Below are positions 19,162 to 29,782 of a stretch of 64,000 nucleotides of DNA, in pieces. Position numbers and translations under genes: made by a program. The notes beneath the pieces are model-generated. The model had not been told where the DNA came from, searched no databases, and worked only from the letters and a program-made list of their open reading frames with translations. The number at the start of each line of letters is the position of its first letter. The stretch's first letter is position 1. Source of the DNA: Paracoccus sp. SCSIO 75233 (GTDB lineage Bacteria > Pseudomonadota > Alphaproteobacteria > Rhodobacterales > Rhodobacteraceae); contig NZ_CP115757.1 of assembly GCF_027912675.1 (NCBI RefSeq), forward strand, positions 2,873,501 to 2,937,500. Reading direction: 5' to 3'.

Positions 19162-20553
19162 TCAATACCGGTAATGATCTGATTTGAAAGGGCCATCCTG
19201 CGGCACGCCGATATAGTCGGCCTGCTCGGCAGAGAGCTTCGTCAGCTTTGCGCCGACCTTGTCGAGATGCAGCATCGCGACTTTCTCGTCCAGATGCTTG
19301 GGCAGGATATAGACGCCAGGGGCGTATTCGTCGCCCTTGGTGAACAGCTCGATCTGGGCCAGCACCTGGTTGGTGAAGCTGGCCGACATCACGAAGGACG
19401 GGTGGCCGGTGGCATTGCCGAGATTCAGCAGACGGCCCTGGCTCAGCAGGATGATACGATTGCCCGAGGGCATCTCGATCATGTCCACCTGATCCTTGAT
19501 ATTGGTCCATTTGTGGTTCTTCAGGCTGGCGACCTGAATCTCATTGTCGAAATGGCCGATATTGCCGACGATGGCCATGTCCTTCATCTCGCGCATATGC
19601 TCGACGCGGATGACGTCCTTGTTGCCGGTCGTGGTGACGAAGATATCGGCGGAGGCGACGACCTCCTCCAGCGTGACCACCTCGAAACCGTCCATTGCGG
19701 CTTGCAGCGCGCAGATCGGATCGACCTCGGTCACCTTCACGCGGGCACCGGCACCTTGCAGCGAGGCGGCAGAGCCTTTGCCGACATCGCCGTAACCGCA
19801 GACGACGGCGACCTTGCCGGCCATCATCACATCGGTGGCGCGGCGGATACCGTCGACGAGCGATTCCTTGCAGCCATATTTATTGTCGAATTTCGACTTG
19901 GTGACGGAGTCGTTGACGTTGATCGCCGGGAAGGGCAGCAGGCCCTTCTTGTGCAGATCGTAGAGGCGATGCACGCCGGTCGTGGTTTCCTCGCTGACGC
20001 CCTGAATGGCATCGCGCTGCTGCGTGAACCAGCCGGGGCTCTCTTCCAGCCGCTTGCGGATCTGGGCGAACAGCGCCTCTTCCTCTTCGCTGGTCGGGGT
20101 GGCGATCAGGTCATCTTCGCCGTTTTCGACCCGGGCACCCAGCAGGATATAAAGCGTGGCGTCGCCGCCATCGTCGAGGATCATATTCGCGGTCCCTTCG
20201 CCGAAGCGGAAAATCTGGTCGGTATAGGACCAGTATTCTTCCAGCGTTTCGCCCTTGATGGCGAAGACCGGCACACCGGATGCGGCAATCGCTGCGGCGG
20301 CGTGGTCCTGTGTCGAGTAGATATTGCACGAGGCCCAGCGGACATCCGCGCCCAGAGCAACCAGCGTTTCGATCAGCACGGCGGTCTGCACGGTCATATG
20401 CAGACTGCCGGCGATGCGTGCGCCTTTAAGGGGTTTTGCGTCGCGATATTCTGCCCGAAGCGCCATCAGCCCCGGCATTTCGGTTTCAGCGATGTCGAGT
20501 TCTTTCCGCCCGAAGTCGGAAAGTGCGATATCTTTGATGATGTAATCGGTCAT
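19162..20553 (-). CDS. ahcY: Adenosylhomocysteinase (SAH hydrolase)
   Basis: A 463-residue NAD-dependent enzyme that splits S-adenosylhomocysteine to adenosine and homocysteine. [15 protein letters not shown] and the NAD-binding [13 protein letters not shown] are visible; the protein ends in FKSDHYRY, the conserved C-terminus that reaches the neighbouring subunit's NAD. It is the first gene of the ahcY-metK operon. The 186-bp gap shared with divergent glk holds its promoter; I could not fold an SAH or SAM riboswitch core there. Confidence 0.96.
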   Translation of the reverse strand: MTDYIIKDIALSDFGRKELDIAETEMPGLMALRAEYRDAKPLKGARIAGSLHMTVQTAVLIETLVALGADVRWASCNIYSTQDHAAAAIAASGVPVFAIKGETLEEYWSYTDQIFRFGEGTANMILDDGGDATLYILLGARVENGEDDLIATPTSEEEEALFAQIRKRLEESPGWFTQQRDAIQGVSEETTTGVHRLYDLHKKGLLPFPAINVNDSVTKSKFDNKYGCKESLVDGIRRATDVMMAGKVAVVCGYGDVGKGSAASLQGAGARVKVTEVDPICALQAAMDGFEVVTLEEVVASADIFVTTTGNKDVIRVEHMREMKDMAIVGNIGHFDNEIQVASLKNHKWTNIKDQVDMIEMPSGNRIILLSQGRLLNLGNATGHPSFVMSASFTNQVLAQIELFTKGDEYAPGVYILPKHLDEKVAMLHLDKVGAKLTKLSAEQADYIGVPQDGPFKSDHYRY

Positions 20554-20739
20554 GTATGGCCTTCAGCCTGTGGTCCGCGACTGGCGGAAAATGGTTGGAG
20601 AGCGGCCCATGTTAGCCGCCCTGCGACGAATCGACCATTCCTTATCGGTAAGACCTCTGTTTTGCCAGCCGGGCTATGGTAGGTTGCAGTGCATAAGCGG
20701 CTCGCGTATCGCAATAAATCAGACAAATCGGGGGGCAAT

Positions 20740-21666
20740 ATGGCAGTTTTACTTGCTGATGTCGGCGGAACCAATGCGCGGGTGGCGTTGGCGCGCAATG
20801 GGATAATCGATACCGACAGCATTACGCGATACCGTGGCGAGGATTATGACAGCTTTGACCGCGTGGTGCAGACCTATCTGGCCGAACAGGACGATCCCCG
20901 GCTGACGGCGGTCTGTGTCGCGGTCGCCGGTCCCGTCTCGGGCGGGCGGGCGGAGCTGACCAACCGCGACTGGGATTTCTCCGAAGAGCGCCTTGCGAAG
21001 CTGACCGATGCCGATCATGTGCGGCTGATCAACGATCTGACGGCACTGGGCTATGCCACCAATCGTCTGGACGAAGACGGTGTCTCGCTGCTGCGGGCGG
21101 CACCGGCGCATCGGTCGCGGAACGGGCAGGCCCTCGTGGTCGGTGCCGGGACCGGGTTCAATGTCTGTGGTGTCCGGCATCTGCCGGGCGGCGCGATTTC
21201 CTGTCAGGAGGCGGAGGAGGGGCATACCAGCCTGCCCGCGAATATCTATGCGCGCCTGCTGGATCAGGTCGGGGCGAGCGCGATGCCGGGCTTCTTCTCG
21301 ACCGAGGAGCTTTTTGCCGGGCGCGGTCTCGCGCGGCTGCACGAGGCGCTGCATGACGTGAAGGTGGAGCGGGCCGAGGCCATCTCCAATGCGGCCATGC
21401 AGGGCGATGCGGCTTCGGAAGAGACCTACCGTCTGTTTACCGAGCTTTTCGGCCTGCTGCTGCGCGAGCTTGCTTTGCGCTTCATGCCGGTCGAAGGCAT
21501 GTATCTTGCCGGTTCCGTGGCCCGCAGCTTCGCACACCGGACGGAGCAGTTGGAGAGTGCATTCCTTGCCGAGCCTTATATGCGGCACATCCCGGAAAAC
21601 ACGCCGCTGTTGCTGATCCGTGACGATATGGCCGCACTTCACGGCTGTCTGGCGGCAATTTCGTGA
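20740..21666 (+). CDS. glk: Glucokinase (Glk family)
   Basis: A 308-residue glucokinase of the bacterial Glk (PF02685) type, phosphorylating glucose with ATP. The phosphate-binding LLADVGGTNARVAL is at the N-terminus, INDLTALGYA carries the glucose-binding residues, and VVGAGTGFNVC is the adenosine-motif region. I choose the ATG at 20740, which has a G-rich ribosome site directly upstream, over a GTG at 20689. It stands alone between divergent ahcY and tamA. Confidence 0.88.
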   Translation: MAVLLADVGGTNARVALARNGIIDTDSITRYRGEDYDSFDRVVQTYLAEQDDPRLTAVCVAVAGPVSGGRAELTNRDWDFSEERLAKLTDADHVRLINDLTALGYATNRLDEDGVSLLRAAPAHRSRNGQALVVGAGTGFNVCGVRHLPGGAISCQEAEEGHTSLPANIYARLLDQVGASAMPGFFSTEELFAGRGLARLHEALHDVKVERAEAISNAAMQGDAASEETYRLFTELFGLLLRELALRFMPVEGMYLAGSVARSFAHRTEQLESAFLAEPYMRHIPENTPLLLIRDDMAALHGCLAAIS

Positions 21667-21751
21667 AGTAGCATAAATCACACTCAACTCAGGTAGATTT
21701 CCCAAGGTAAAGCTGTAAAAACGAGGCGAAGCGCAGGAGGGGCCGTCAGGG

Positions 21752-23671
21752 ATGCATCGCAGTTTAACGATTGCCTTATCGGCGCTTGCATCGGTGGCAA
21801 TGGTCGGGGCCGATGCGTTTGCGCAGTCTGCGTCATCCTCGAACCCGTTTTCCCGCTTCTCCGGGCTTTTCAGCCGCGAAGAACAGCCTGTCACCAATGA
21901 TCAGGGCGAGGTTCTGGGTCCGCCCGTCGATCTGCAATTCGTCATCGTCAATGGCGATGAAGACCTCCGGCGGCCCTTGCGGGGCGCATCGCTGGTGGCC
22001 GGTGCGCTGGATGAACAACGGGCGACCGGGCAGGATATTCTTGCGGCGGCGCGTGGCGATTATGCCCGCGTTCTTGGGGTTCTTTACGACGAGGGCTATT
22101 TTTCGGCCATCATCAATATCACGCTGGACGGGGTGGAGGCGGCGAATATCGCGCCGCTCGACGCGCCGGACTATGTCGGTCAGGTGGTGGTCTCGGTCGA
22201 TCCCGGCCCGCGATTTGAATTCGGGCGCGCCGATCTGGGGCCGCTTGCGCCCGGCACGCAACCGATTGACGGCTATGCGGTCGGCAAACCCGCCGGGACC
22301 GGGATCATTAAACGGGCGACCTCCCGCGCGATCAGCGACTGGCGTGACGCCAGCCACGCCAAGGCCCGTGTCGCGGCGGATGAGATCATCGCGGATCACA
22401 ATGTCTCACAGCTTGAATCGCGGGTTGATCTGAACCCCGGCCCGGCCGTGACCTTCGGGCGGCTGCAGGCGACCGGGAATGAGCGACTGAGCACGCGTCG
22501 CATGCTCAAGATCGCAGGCTATCCGGAGGGTGAGCTGTTCGATCCCGAAAAGCTCGACACCATGCGCAAGCGCCTGCGCCGCTCCGGCGTGTTTTCCGCG
22601 ATCACGCTGGTCGAGGCGGAAACGCTGAACCCCGATAATTCGATGGATGTCGCGCTGACCGTGGTGGAACAGAAACCCCGCCGTCTGGGCGCGGCGTTCG
22701 AGATTTCCAGCGTCGATGGCGCCATGTTCTCCGCCTATTGGCTGCACCGCAACCTGCTGCGGGGTGGCGAGCGTTTCCGGGTGGAGGCGCAGATCAGCGA
22801 TGTCAGCGCCGACACGGATGAGCAGGATTATTCCTTCGGCGTCAGGATAGACCGGCCCGCGACGCTGTCGGCGGATACGACCGGATATATCGACCTGAAC
22901 CTGTCCGAAGATAACGAACCGGATTACTACGAACGCAAGGTGGAGTTCGGGATCGGCTTCAACCACATCGAAAGCGAGCGCCTGACCGGGGATTTTGCGC
23001 TGAAATACACCCTGTCGAAGATCAATTACGGCGATGGCTATTACGAATTTTCGACAATCTCCCTGCCGACGAAGGTCACATGGGATATGCGGGACCAACA
23101 GAACAACGCCAAGAGCGGTTTCTGGCTGTCCGGCGAGGTGACGCCGTTTGTCGGGCTGGAGGACACGGGATCAGGCGCGCAGCTTATCGGTGAGGGCCGC
23201 TACTATCGCAGCTTTCTGGAAGAGGACCGGCTGACCTTCGCGGGCCGTGCCAGGCTGGGAACGGTTGTGGGTCCCGATATTCTCGAAACCCCGCCGGATT
23301 ACCTGTTCTTCTCCGGCGGCGGCGGCAGTGTGCGCGGGCAAAAATATGAATCCCTCGGCTTCGACATCCCGCTGCCCGATCAGGAGGAGGACGCCTATGT
23401 CGGCGGGCTCAGCCTGCTGAACATCAATTTCGAGGCGCGTTATCAGGTCCGGGAAAAGATCGGTGCCGTGGCGTTCGTTGATGCGGCCCAGATCTGGGAT
23501 GACGGTGTCTGGCAGGGTGATCGGAAATGGCATGCGGGTGCGGGTGTCGGGGTGCGCTACGACACGCCGATCGGTCCGCTGCGCTTTGACGTGGCGACGC
23601 CGATCAACGAAGATGACGACGACGATGTAAGCTCGGTTCAGCTCTATCTCGGTCTTGGGCAGGCGTTCTGA
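21752..23671 (+). CDS. tamA: Outer membrane assembly protein TamA (Omp85/BamA family)
   Basis: A 639-residue Omp85 protein. A signal peptide ends about residue 25 (ADAFAQS). POTRA domains follow; the last is clear at ~230-310 (FGRLQATGNERLSTRRMLKIA). The 16-strand barrel covers ~313-639, with the FFSGGGGSVRGQKYESLG motif of Omp85 strand 12-13 and a C-terminal Phe (YLGLGQAF). With TamB it forms the translocation and assembly module for outer membrane proteins. Its stop shares a base with the tamB start. Confidence 0.93.
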   Translation: MHRSLTIALSALASVAMVGADAFAQSASSSNPFSRFSGLFSREEQPVTNDQGEVLGPPVDLQFVIVNGDEDLRRPLRGASLVAGALDEQRATGQDILAAARGDYARVLGVLYDEGYFSAIINITLDGVEAANIAPLDAPDYVGQVVVSVDPGPRFEFGRADLGPLAPGTQPIDGYAVGKPAGTGIIKRATSRAISDWRDASHAKARVAADEIIADHNVSQLESRVDLNPGPAVTFGRLQATGNERLSTRRMLKIAGYPEGELFDPEKLDTMRKRLRRSGVFSAITLVEAETLNPDNSMDVALTVVEQKPRRLGAAFEISSVDGAMFSAYWLHRNLLRGGERFRVEAQISDVSADTDEQDYSFGVRIDRPATLSADTTGYIDLNLSEDNEPDYYERKVEFGIGFNHIESERLTGDFALKYTLSKINYGDGYYEFSTISLPTKVTWDMRDQQNNAKSGFWLSGEVTPFVGLEDTGSGAQLIGEGRYYRSFLEEDRLTFAGRARLGTVVGPDILETPPDYLFFSGGGGSVRGQKYESLGFDIPLPDQEEDAYVGGLSLLNINFEARYQVREKIGAVAFVDAAQIWDDGVWQGDRKWHAGAGVGVRYDTPIGPLRFDVATPINEDDDDDVSSVQLYLGLGQAF

Positions 23672-26600
23672 TGTTGCGGAAATTCTCGATCAGGCTGGCG
23701 TTTCTGCTGCTGCTGCCACTCGCTGCGCTGGCGCAGGATGCGTCGGAGGATGACGCGACAGTTGCCGAAATCGCGGCGGAGGAGACCGATGACAAGGGTT
23801 TCCTGACCCGCTTCTTGCAAAACCGTTTGTCGAGCGCCGGCAGGTCGGTTGTTATCGACGGGTTCGAGGGGGCTTTGTCATCGCGCGCCACCTTCGCGCG
23901 CATTGTCATTTCCGATGGCGAAGGCGCTTGGCTGACCCTGCATGACGGCGCGATACAGTGGAACCGCTCCGCCCTTTTGCGCGGTCAGGTCCAGATCGGC
24001 GAGATGAGCGCCGCGTTGATCGAGGTGCCGCGCGGACCCATCACCGAGGAGCAGGAGGAGACGCGGGCAGAGGCACGCAGCTTCTCCCTGCCCGAATTGC
24101 CGGTCGGCATCTATATCGACCAGATCGATGCCGAGCGCGTGGTGATCGGCAGCCCGATCCTGGGTGAGGACGCGGAAATCACGCTCAGCGGCTCCATGAC
24201 GCTGGCGGGTGGCGAAGGCACCGCCGATGTTGAGATCAGCCGGGTTGACGGCAAGAAGGGCGAATTCACCTTCAAAGGCGGGTTCGACAATGAAAGCCGG
24301 GTGCTGAATATCGACCTGTCGCTGGATGAAGATCCGGGCGGTATATTCTCGCGCATCGCGGACATCGACGGCCAGCCAGCGGTCAACGCGGATATCAAGG
24401 GCAGCGGTCCGCTGACCGATTTTGCGGGTGATATCAGGCTGGCGACAGACGGGGTCGACCGGATCACGGGCACGTTGCGCAGCCAGTCCGCCGAGGGGCC
24501 GGACGGTGCGCCGGGCAATCGTTTCGATATCAATATCGGCGGCGACATCGCCACGCTGCTGCCGCCGGATAACCGTGAATTCTTCGGTGACCGGACCAGC
24601 CTGACGGCGACCGGCTGGCGCGGCGAAAGCGGGCGGCTTGAGGTCGAGGCGCTGGATCTCGATACCGATGCGCTCAAGATCGACGGGGCGCTGTCGCTGA
24701 ACGATCAGAACGCGCCGCAGATGCTCGATCTGAATATCGATTTCGGGGAGGAGGCTGGGGCGCAGACCCTGCCGGTCAAGATACCGTTTACCGAACCGCC
24801 CGTGACGGTTTTGTCGGGCGATCTTTCGCTGGGCTATAATGCTGCCGAAGGGTCGGGCTGGAGCCTGCAGGGCTGGCTGACCCAGATCGACCGCGATCAG
24901 GCCCGGATTGCCCGGCTCGATCTGGATGGCTCGGGGCAGGTGGTGCTGGCCGATGGCGAGTCGCTGGAGAATATCGGCGGTCAGATCGGTTTCGATGCAG
25001 CGGGGATTTCGCTGGTCAGCGCCAATCTTCAGCAGGCGCTTGGCGACAGGATCGGTGGCAGCACGGGGTTTGACTTCACGCCGGGCGATGTGCTGCGGCT
25101 GAGCGAGATGGAACTCGCTGGCGATGCGTATTCGCTGGGCGGCGCGCTGACCGTTGACGGGCTGAGCAGCGGTATCACGCTTTCAACGGACGGCCTGATT
25201 GCGCGCTATGATGACCTGAGCAACCTGTCCGGGCTTGCGGGCCGAAACATGTCGGGCCGGGCGGAGGCGGATATTTCTGCCAGCTACGGCGTCCTGACCC
25301 GTGCATTCGATGTTGAGGGCAATATCGTCGGCACCGACATCACCGTCGACAACGATCAGCTCGACAATCTGCTGCGCGGCGATTCCACCATCGATGTGTC
25401 CGCCGCCCGGACGGAGCAGGGTACCGAGCTGCGTTCGTTGGAGATCAACGCCCAGCGGATCAGCCTGACGGCAAACGGTCTGGTCACGGGCGACAGCATG
25501 GACCTGACGGCAGATTTCGACATGCCGACGCTGTCTGATCTCGATCCGGCGTTGGAGGGTGCTTTGGCAGCGAATGCCCGGATTTCGGGTCCGAACGGGG
25601 CGCTGCAACTTCAGTTGGATGGGCAGGCAACCGGGCTGCAAACCGGGATCGAGGCGGTTGATAATGCCTTTGCGGGTCAGTCCGACCTGACCGCCACAAT
25701 CGCGCAGCAGGAAAACGGCTTCATGCTGAACGCGCTTCGGCTGAGCAATGAGCAGCTTTCGCTGGATGGCAGCGGGCTTGTTGCCGGGCGCGACATCGAT
25801 GCCCGGTTCGACCTGAACGTCAGCGATCTTGCTGCTTTGGGCGAACGCTTCGCCGGGGCGCTTGTCGCGCAGGCGCAGATTGACGCGGATGCCGACGGGC
25901 GGCGTGTGACACTGACCGGGACGGCGGATGACATCACGCTTGGTCAGAACAATCTGGACGGGGCGTTTCTGGGTCAGACCCGGTTTTCGGTCGAGGCGGA
26001 GCAGAAGGACGATCTGGTCAATATCTCCGACATCCGGCTGAACAACGACCAGATGACCGCGACGGCGAATGCCACCATGTCGGATTCCGGCGTCAATGCG
26101 CGCGCACGTCTGGATATGGAGTCGATTGCGGCTCTTGGTGACGGGTGGCTTGGGGCGCTCGGCGCGGATGCGGTCTTTACCCAGGGGCCGGAGGGGACGC
26201 GGAATTTCCGGGTCGATGCGGTCGGGCAGGATCTCGCATTGGGTCAGCAGAGCGTTGACAGCGCGCTTGGCGGGCAAACCGATGTGACGCTGGTCGGGCA
26301 GCAGCGACCCGGCGGCGCGCTGGAGGTCACCTCGCTGGAGGTGGATAATGAGCATCTGAACATGAACGCCTCCGGCCAGCTTGATGAGGGCGCGATAGAT
26401 GCGCAGGCGCGCTTCGCGATTGGCGATCTGCGCGCGCTCGGTCAGGGATGGTCCGGGACGCTGAACGCCGATGCGACGGTAACCACGGATGATGACGGCA
26501 CACGGCAGATCCGCGTCGACGGCTCGGGGCAGGATATTCGGCTGGGGCAGGCGCAGCCGGATGCGCCGGCGACGGGTCTGACCAATATCGCCATCGCGGC

Positions 26601-29600
26601 GGCGCAAACCGGGACCGGCGCAATCCGGATAGATCGCGCCGATATTTCCAACGATCAGATGAATATCGCCGCGCAGGGTGTCGTCGGCCAGTCGCAGACT
26701 GATGCACTGGCGGCGATTGACGTGCGCGACCTCGCCTCCCTCGGTCTCGGGCTTCAGGGCGGGCTGGATGTGGATGCGCGCTTCACCGATATTGAGGACG
26801 GAAAGCGCCGCCTGACGGTGACCGGCACCGGCGACGATCTGGCGCTTGGTCAGGCGCAGGCCGATGCCGCGCTGAGCGGAACGACGACGATAGATGTCTC
26901 CGCCGTTGAGCAGGGCGGCAATTTCACCATAGAGCGGGCAGAGCTGGCCAATAACCAGACCGAAGTCAGCGCCCAAGGGGTGATCGGTCCCGATGGCACC
27001 GATGCCAGCGCCGATCTGAGCATGAGCGATCTGTCCGCGCTCGGCCTCGGCTGGTCCGGCGCGGTCGAGGCTGATGCGACATTGACCGATGCCGAAAATG
27101 GCGGGCGCGGCTTTACGCTGACCGGCACCGGCACGGATCTGTCGCTGGGTGTCGGCGGTGCCCTGACGGGGGAGACGCGGTTCACGGCGACCGGCACCCA
27201 GAATGGCGGGCTGATCGAGCTGGAAAGCGCGCAGATCGAAAACCCCGATCTGTCGGCGGATGCCTCTGGCAGGTTCGGGCAGGACCAGACCGATCTGACG
27301 GCGCAGCTTCGCGCGGATGATCTGTCCTTCCTTGGACGTGGTCTTGGCGGTGCCGTGAATGCCGATGCAACCGTCCGCGATACGGCACGGGGGCGGGCAA
27401 TCACGCTTGACGGGACGGCGCGCAATCTGAGGGTGGGCAACGCACAAGGCAATGCCGCCCTTGCCGGGGAAACCCGGCTTGCCGTCGAGGCAGTGCAAAG
27501 CGGCAGCCGCATCACCTTCGAGCGGCTTCAGGTCGAGAACCCGCAGATCGCCGCCGAGGGCGAGGGGATTATCGGCGGCGGTGTCAGCCGTTTTGACCTG
27601 CAGGCGCGGAGCGGCAATCTCGGCTTCCTTGGCCCGCAATTCGGCGGGTCGGTTCAGGCGTCAGGCCAGCTTCGGGATCAGGGCGGGCGGCGTGAATTCG
27701 ACATCAGCGGCTCCGGCACCAATATCGCAACCGGCGTCGCGCAGCTTGATGCGGCGCTGGCCGGGCAAACGCGGTTCGCCGCCAGTGGCGCGCAGGACGG
27801 GTCGCTGATCCGGCTGGACAGCGTCAGCGCCCGCAACGGGCAGATTTCAGCGACGGCCAGCGGTGTTTACGGTCCGGGTGAAACCGATATTGATGCGCAG
27901 CTCAGCGCGCCCGATCTGGGCTTCGTCATGCCGCAACTCAGCGGTAATGTTGCGGCGAATGCCCGCATTACCGACCAGCCGGGGGGTCGTCGGATCACGG
28001 CGGCGGCAACGGCGAATGGTCTGGGCATCGGCAATCCGCAGGCAGATGCGCTTTTGCAAGGTCCGACCCGCGCAGAACTGGCCCTTCAGCAAAGCAATGG
28101 CACCATCCTTGTCGAGCGGCTGAACGTCCAGAACGGTCAGATTCAGGTGATCGCGGATGGCAACCCGGCGGAGGCGCTTAATCTGGATGCGCGGCTGGCC
28201 GACCTCGCCCCGCTTCTGCCGGGGATCACCGGGTCGGCGCAGGCAACCGGCACGATCAGCCAGCAACCGGGTGGTACGGCAATGGACCTCGCCCTGACCG
28301 GGCCGGGGGGCACACGGGCGCAGGTATCGGGTGTTTACGCCGGGGCGGAGACTGATCTGCGGGTGTCCGGCGTCAGCAATGCGGCGGCGGCGAACGGGTT
28401 CCTGCGGACGCGCAGTGTCGAGGGCCCGGTCAGCTTCGATCTGCGCATGCAGGGGGAGCCGGGGCTGGACGCGATCACCGGCAATCTGAGCATGGAGAAT
28501 GGCCGCCTGGCGGAGCCGCGCATCGGGTTGACCGTGGACGATCTGCGGCTGAACGCGGCACTGGCGCGCGGGCTGATCGATCTCAACGTCAACGGTAATC
28601 TGAACGCGGGCGGTGCGCTTGGTGTGGATGGCTCGGTCGATTTGCGCTCCGGCGCGCCGGTGCTGGATCTGAATGCGCAGTTGATGGATGCCGTTATCCG
28701 CGATCCCAACCTGTATGAGCTGACGGCGAATGGCGCTGTCTCCATCAGCGGGGTGGCGGCGGATGGGCCGCTGGTCAGCGGGCGGATCAATATCGTCCAG
28801 GCGGAGTTCCGGATTCCCTCGACCGGGCTCGGGGGCACGCAGGCGATCCCGGACAACATTGTTCATATCGGCGATAGCTGGCAGGCGGCGGCCACGCGCG
28901 CGAAGGCGGGGCTGGAACCTTATGGCAGCCTTGCCGCGCAGGATGCTGAACTGGCCGGACCGGCAGCGACCCCGCCCGCGAACCCGGCGCGATTCGATCT
29001 GACGATCTCGGCGCCAAATCAGGTATTTGTGCGCGGGCGCGGCGTCGATGCGGAAATGGGTGGCGAGTTGCGGGTGACAGGTAACGCCCGCACCCCGGTG
29101 CCGGTCGGGCATCTTTCGTTGATCCGGGGCCGGGTCGATCTGCTTGGGAAGCGGTTCGAGCTCAGCGAAGGGCTGATCGAGTTGCAGGGCAGTCTTGTCC
29201 CCGTTCTGCGTCTTGTCGCGACGCATCGGGAAGACGACATCACCACCCGCATCGTCATTGACGGCGAATTGCGGGAGCCGGATATTACCTTCGAATCCGA
29301 CCCCGAATTGCCGGAAGAAGAGGTGCTGTCCTATCTGCTGTTCGGGCAGGGTCTCGACCAGATCACCCCGCTTCAGGCCGCCCAGCTTGCCAATGCAATG
29401 GCGGTACTGGCCGGGCGCGGCGGCATTGGCGTGGTCGGAAATATTCGCGACGCTGCGGGTCTGGACGATCTTGACCTGACGGTCGATGACGACGGCAGTG
29501 TCGCGGTGCGGGCGGGGAAATACCTGACCCGGAACGTCTATACCGACGTTGAACTGGATGACGACGGCAAGACGCAGATCAACCTTAACCTAGACGTCAC

Positions 29601-29679
29601 AGACTCCGTCACCACGCGCGGATCGGTCGCCAGCGACGGCGAAAGCACGCTTGGTATTTATTTCGAGCGCGATTACTGA
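23671..29679 (+). CDS. tamB: Translocation and assembly module protein TamB, extra-long
   Basis: A 2002-residue AsmA-like protein anchored by an N-terminal signal/membrane segment (RLAFLLLLPLAALAQ) and spanning the periplasm as a beta-taco groove. The C-terminal ~320 residues form the TamB/DUF490 domain (VLRLVATHREDDI, PEEEVLSYLLFGQGLDQI), which docks to TamA. Residues ~617-1567 are about 9.6 tandem repeats of ~99 residues (see the repeat entry). E. coli TamB has 1259 residues, so this protein is much longer and the extra length is largely accounted for by the repeats. It may carry phospholipids or outer membrane proteins across the periplasm. Confidence 0.92.
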   Translation: MLRKFSIRLAFLLLLPLAALAQDASEDDATVAEIAAEETDDKGFLTRFLQNRLSSAGRSVVIDGFEGALSSRATFARIVISDGEGAWLTLHDGAIQWNRSALLRGQVQIGEMSAALIEVPRGPITEEQEETRAEARSFSLPELPVGIYIDQIDAERVVIGSPILGEDAEITLSGSMTLAGGEGTADVEISRVDGKKGEFTFKGGFDNESRVLNIDLSLDEDPGGIFSRIADIDGQPAVNADIKGSGPLTDFAGDIRLATDGVDRITGTLRSQSAEGPDGAPGNRFDINIGGDIATLLPPDNREFFGDRTSLTATGWRGESGRLEVEALDLDTDALKIDGALSLNDQNAPQMLDLNIDFGEEAGAQTLPVKIPFTEPPVTVLSGDLSLGYNAAEGSGWSLQGWLTQIDRDQARIARLDLDGSGQVVLADGESLENIGGQIGFDAAGISLVSANLQQALGDRIGGSTGFDFTPGDVLRLSEMELAGDAYSLGGALTVDGLSSGITLSTDGLIARYDDLSNLSGLAGRNMSGRAEADISASYGVLTRAFDVEGNIVGTDITVDNDQLDNLLRGDSTIDVSAARTEQGTELRSLEINAQRISLTANGLVTGDSMDLTADFDMPTLSDLDPALEGALAANARISGPNGALQLQLDGQATGLQTGIEAVDNAFAGQSDLTATIAQQENGFMLNALRLSNEQLSLDGSGLVAGRDIDARFDLNVSDLAALGERFAGALVAQAQIDADADGRRVTLTGTADDITLGQNNLDGAFLGQTRFSVEAEQKDDLVNISDIRLNNDQMTATANATMSDSGVNARARLDMESIAALGDGWLGALGADAVFTQGPEGTRNFRVDAVGQDLALGQQSVDSALGGQTDVTLVGQQRPGGALEVTSLEVDNEHLNMNASGQLDEGAIDAQARFAIGDLRALGQGWSGTLNADATVTTDDDGTRQIRVDGSGQDIRLGQAQPDAPATGLTNIAIAAAQTGTGAIRIDRADISNDQMNIAAQGVVGQSQTDALAAIDVRDLASLGLGLQGGLDVDARFTDIEDGKRRLTVTGTGDDLALGQAQADAALSGTTTIDVSAVEQGGNFTIERAELANNQTEVSAQGVIGPDGTDASADLSMSDLSALGLGWSGAVEADATLTDAENGGRGFTLTGTGTDLSLGVGGALTGETRFTATGTQNGGLIELESAQIENPDLSADASGRFGQDQTDLTAQLRADDLSFLGRGLGGAVNADATVRDTARGRAITLDGTARNLRVGNAQGNAALAGETRLAVEAVQSGSRITFERLQVENPQIAAEGEGIIGGGVSRFDLQARSGNLGFLGPQFGGSVQASGQLRDQGGRREFDISGSGTNIATGVAQLDAALAGQTRFAASGAQDGSLIRLDSVSARNGQISATASGVYGPGETDIDAQLSAPDLGFVMPQLSGNVAANARITDQPGGRRITAAATANGLGIGNPQADALLQGPTRAELALQQSNGTILVERLNVQNGQIQVIADGNPAEALNLDARLADLAPLLPGITGSAQATGTISQQPGGTAMDLALTGPGGTRAQVSGVYAGAETDLRVSGVSNAAAANGFLRTRSVEGPVSFDLRMQGEPGLDAITGNLSMENGRLAEPRIGLTVDDLRLNAALARGLIDLNVNGNLNAGGALGVDGSVDLRSGAPVLDLNAQLMDAVIRDPNLYELTANGAVSISGVAADGPLVSGRINIVQAEFRIPSTGLGGTQAIPDNIVHIGDSWQAAATRAKAGLEPYGSLAAQDAELAGPAATPPANPARFDLTISAPNQVFVRGRGVDAEMGGELRVTGNARTPVPVGHLSLIRGRVDLLGKRFELSEGLIELQGSLVPVLRLVATHREDDITTRIVIDGELREPDITFESDPELPEEEVLSYLLFGQGLDQITPLQAAQLANAMAVLAGRGGIGVVGNIRDAAGLDDLDLTVDDDGSVAVRAGKYLTRNVYTDVELDDDGKTQINLNLDVTDSVTTRGSVASDGESTLGIYFERDY
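25519..28371 (+). repeat. Tandem ~99-residue repeats coding region in tamB
   Basis: Nine full and one partial protein repeats run without interruption. Each unit has the pattern DLxxLGxxxxGxLxA at the start, then a DGxR step, LxGxGxDLxLGxxxxDxAL, GxTxxxxxA, and NxQxxxxAxG before the next unit. Units are 97-101 residues long. Copies share the pattern but are clearly diverged at the DNA level, so the array is old or under selection and not a recent tandem duplication. Confidence 0.85.
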
Positions 29680-29742
29680 TCCCACGGCTTCTTGAAAAGG
29701 ATAGCTTTACCGATAGGATTCATCGCTCTAGGGTCGGGCAGG

Positions 29743-29760
29743 GATTGATAATGATTAATC
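29743..29760. promoter_or_regulatory. Imperfect palindrome upstream of the DUF2853 gene
   Basis: GATTGATAATGATTAATC pairs at 12 of its 14 outer positions. It lies 22 bp before the ATG at 29783 and is AT-rich in an otherwise GC-rich region, so it may be an operator. It loosely resembles iron-responsive boxes, but no regulator can be assigned. Confidence 0.35.
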
Positions 29761-29782
29761 GCCGCTAACGAGGGAATGTACC

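Noticed and set aside
19267..20682. Long open frame antisense to ahcY
   Set aside because: It is a shadow of ahcY; the His/Asp/Gly-rich composition is typical of reversed GC-rich codons.
20554..20739. SAM/SAH or SAH riboswitch upstream of ahcY-metK, as known in some Rhodobacterales
   Set aside because: The conserved core and pairing could not be found in the gap before ahcY, and metK has only 4 bp of upstream space. A covariance-model search would settle it.
25183..27639. Long open frame antisense to tamB
   Set aside because: It is the mirror of a GC-rich repetitive coding region; its product is Arg/Pro/Ile-rich without recognisable domains.
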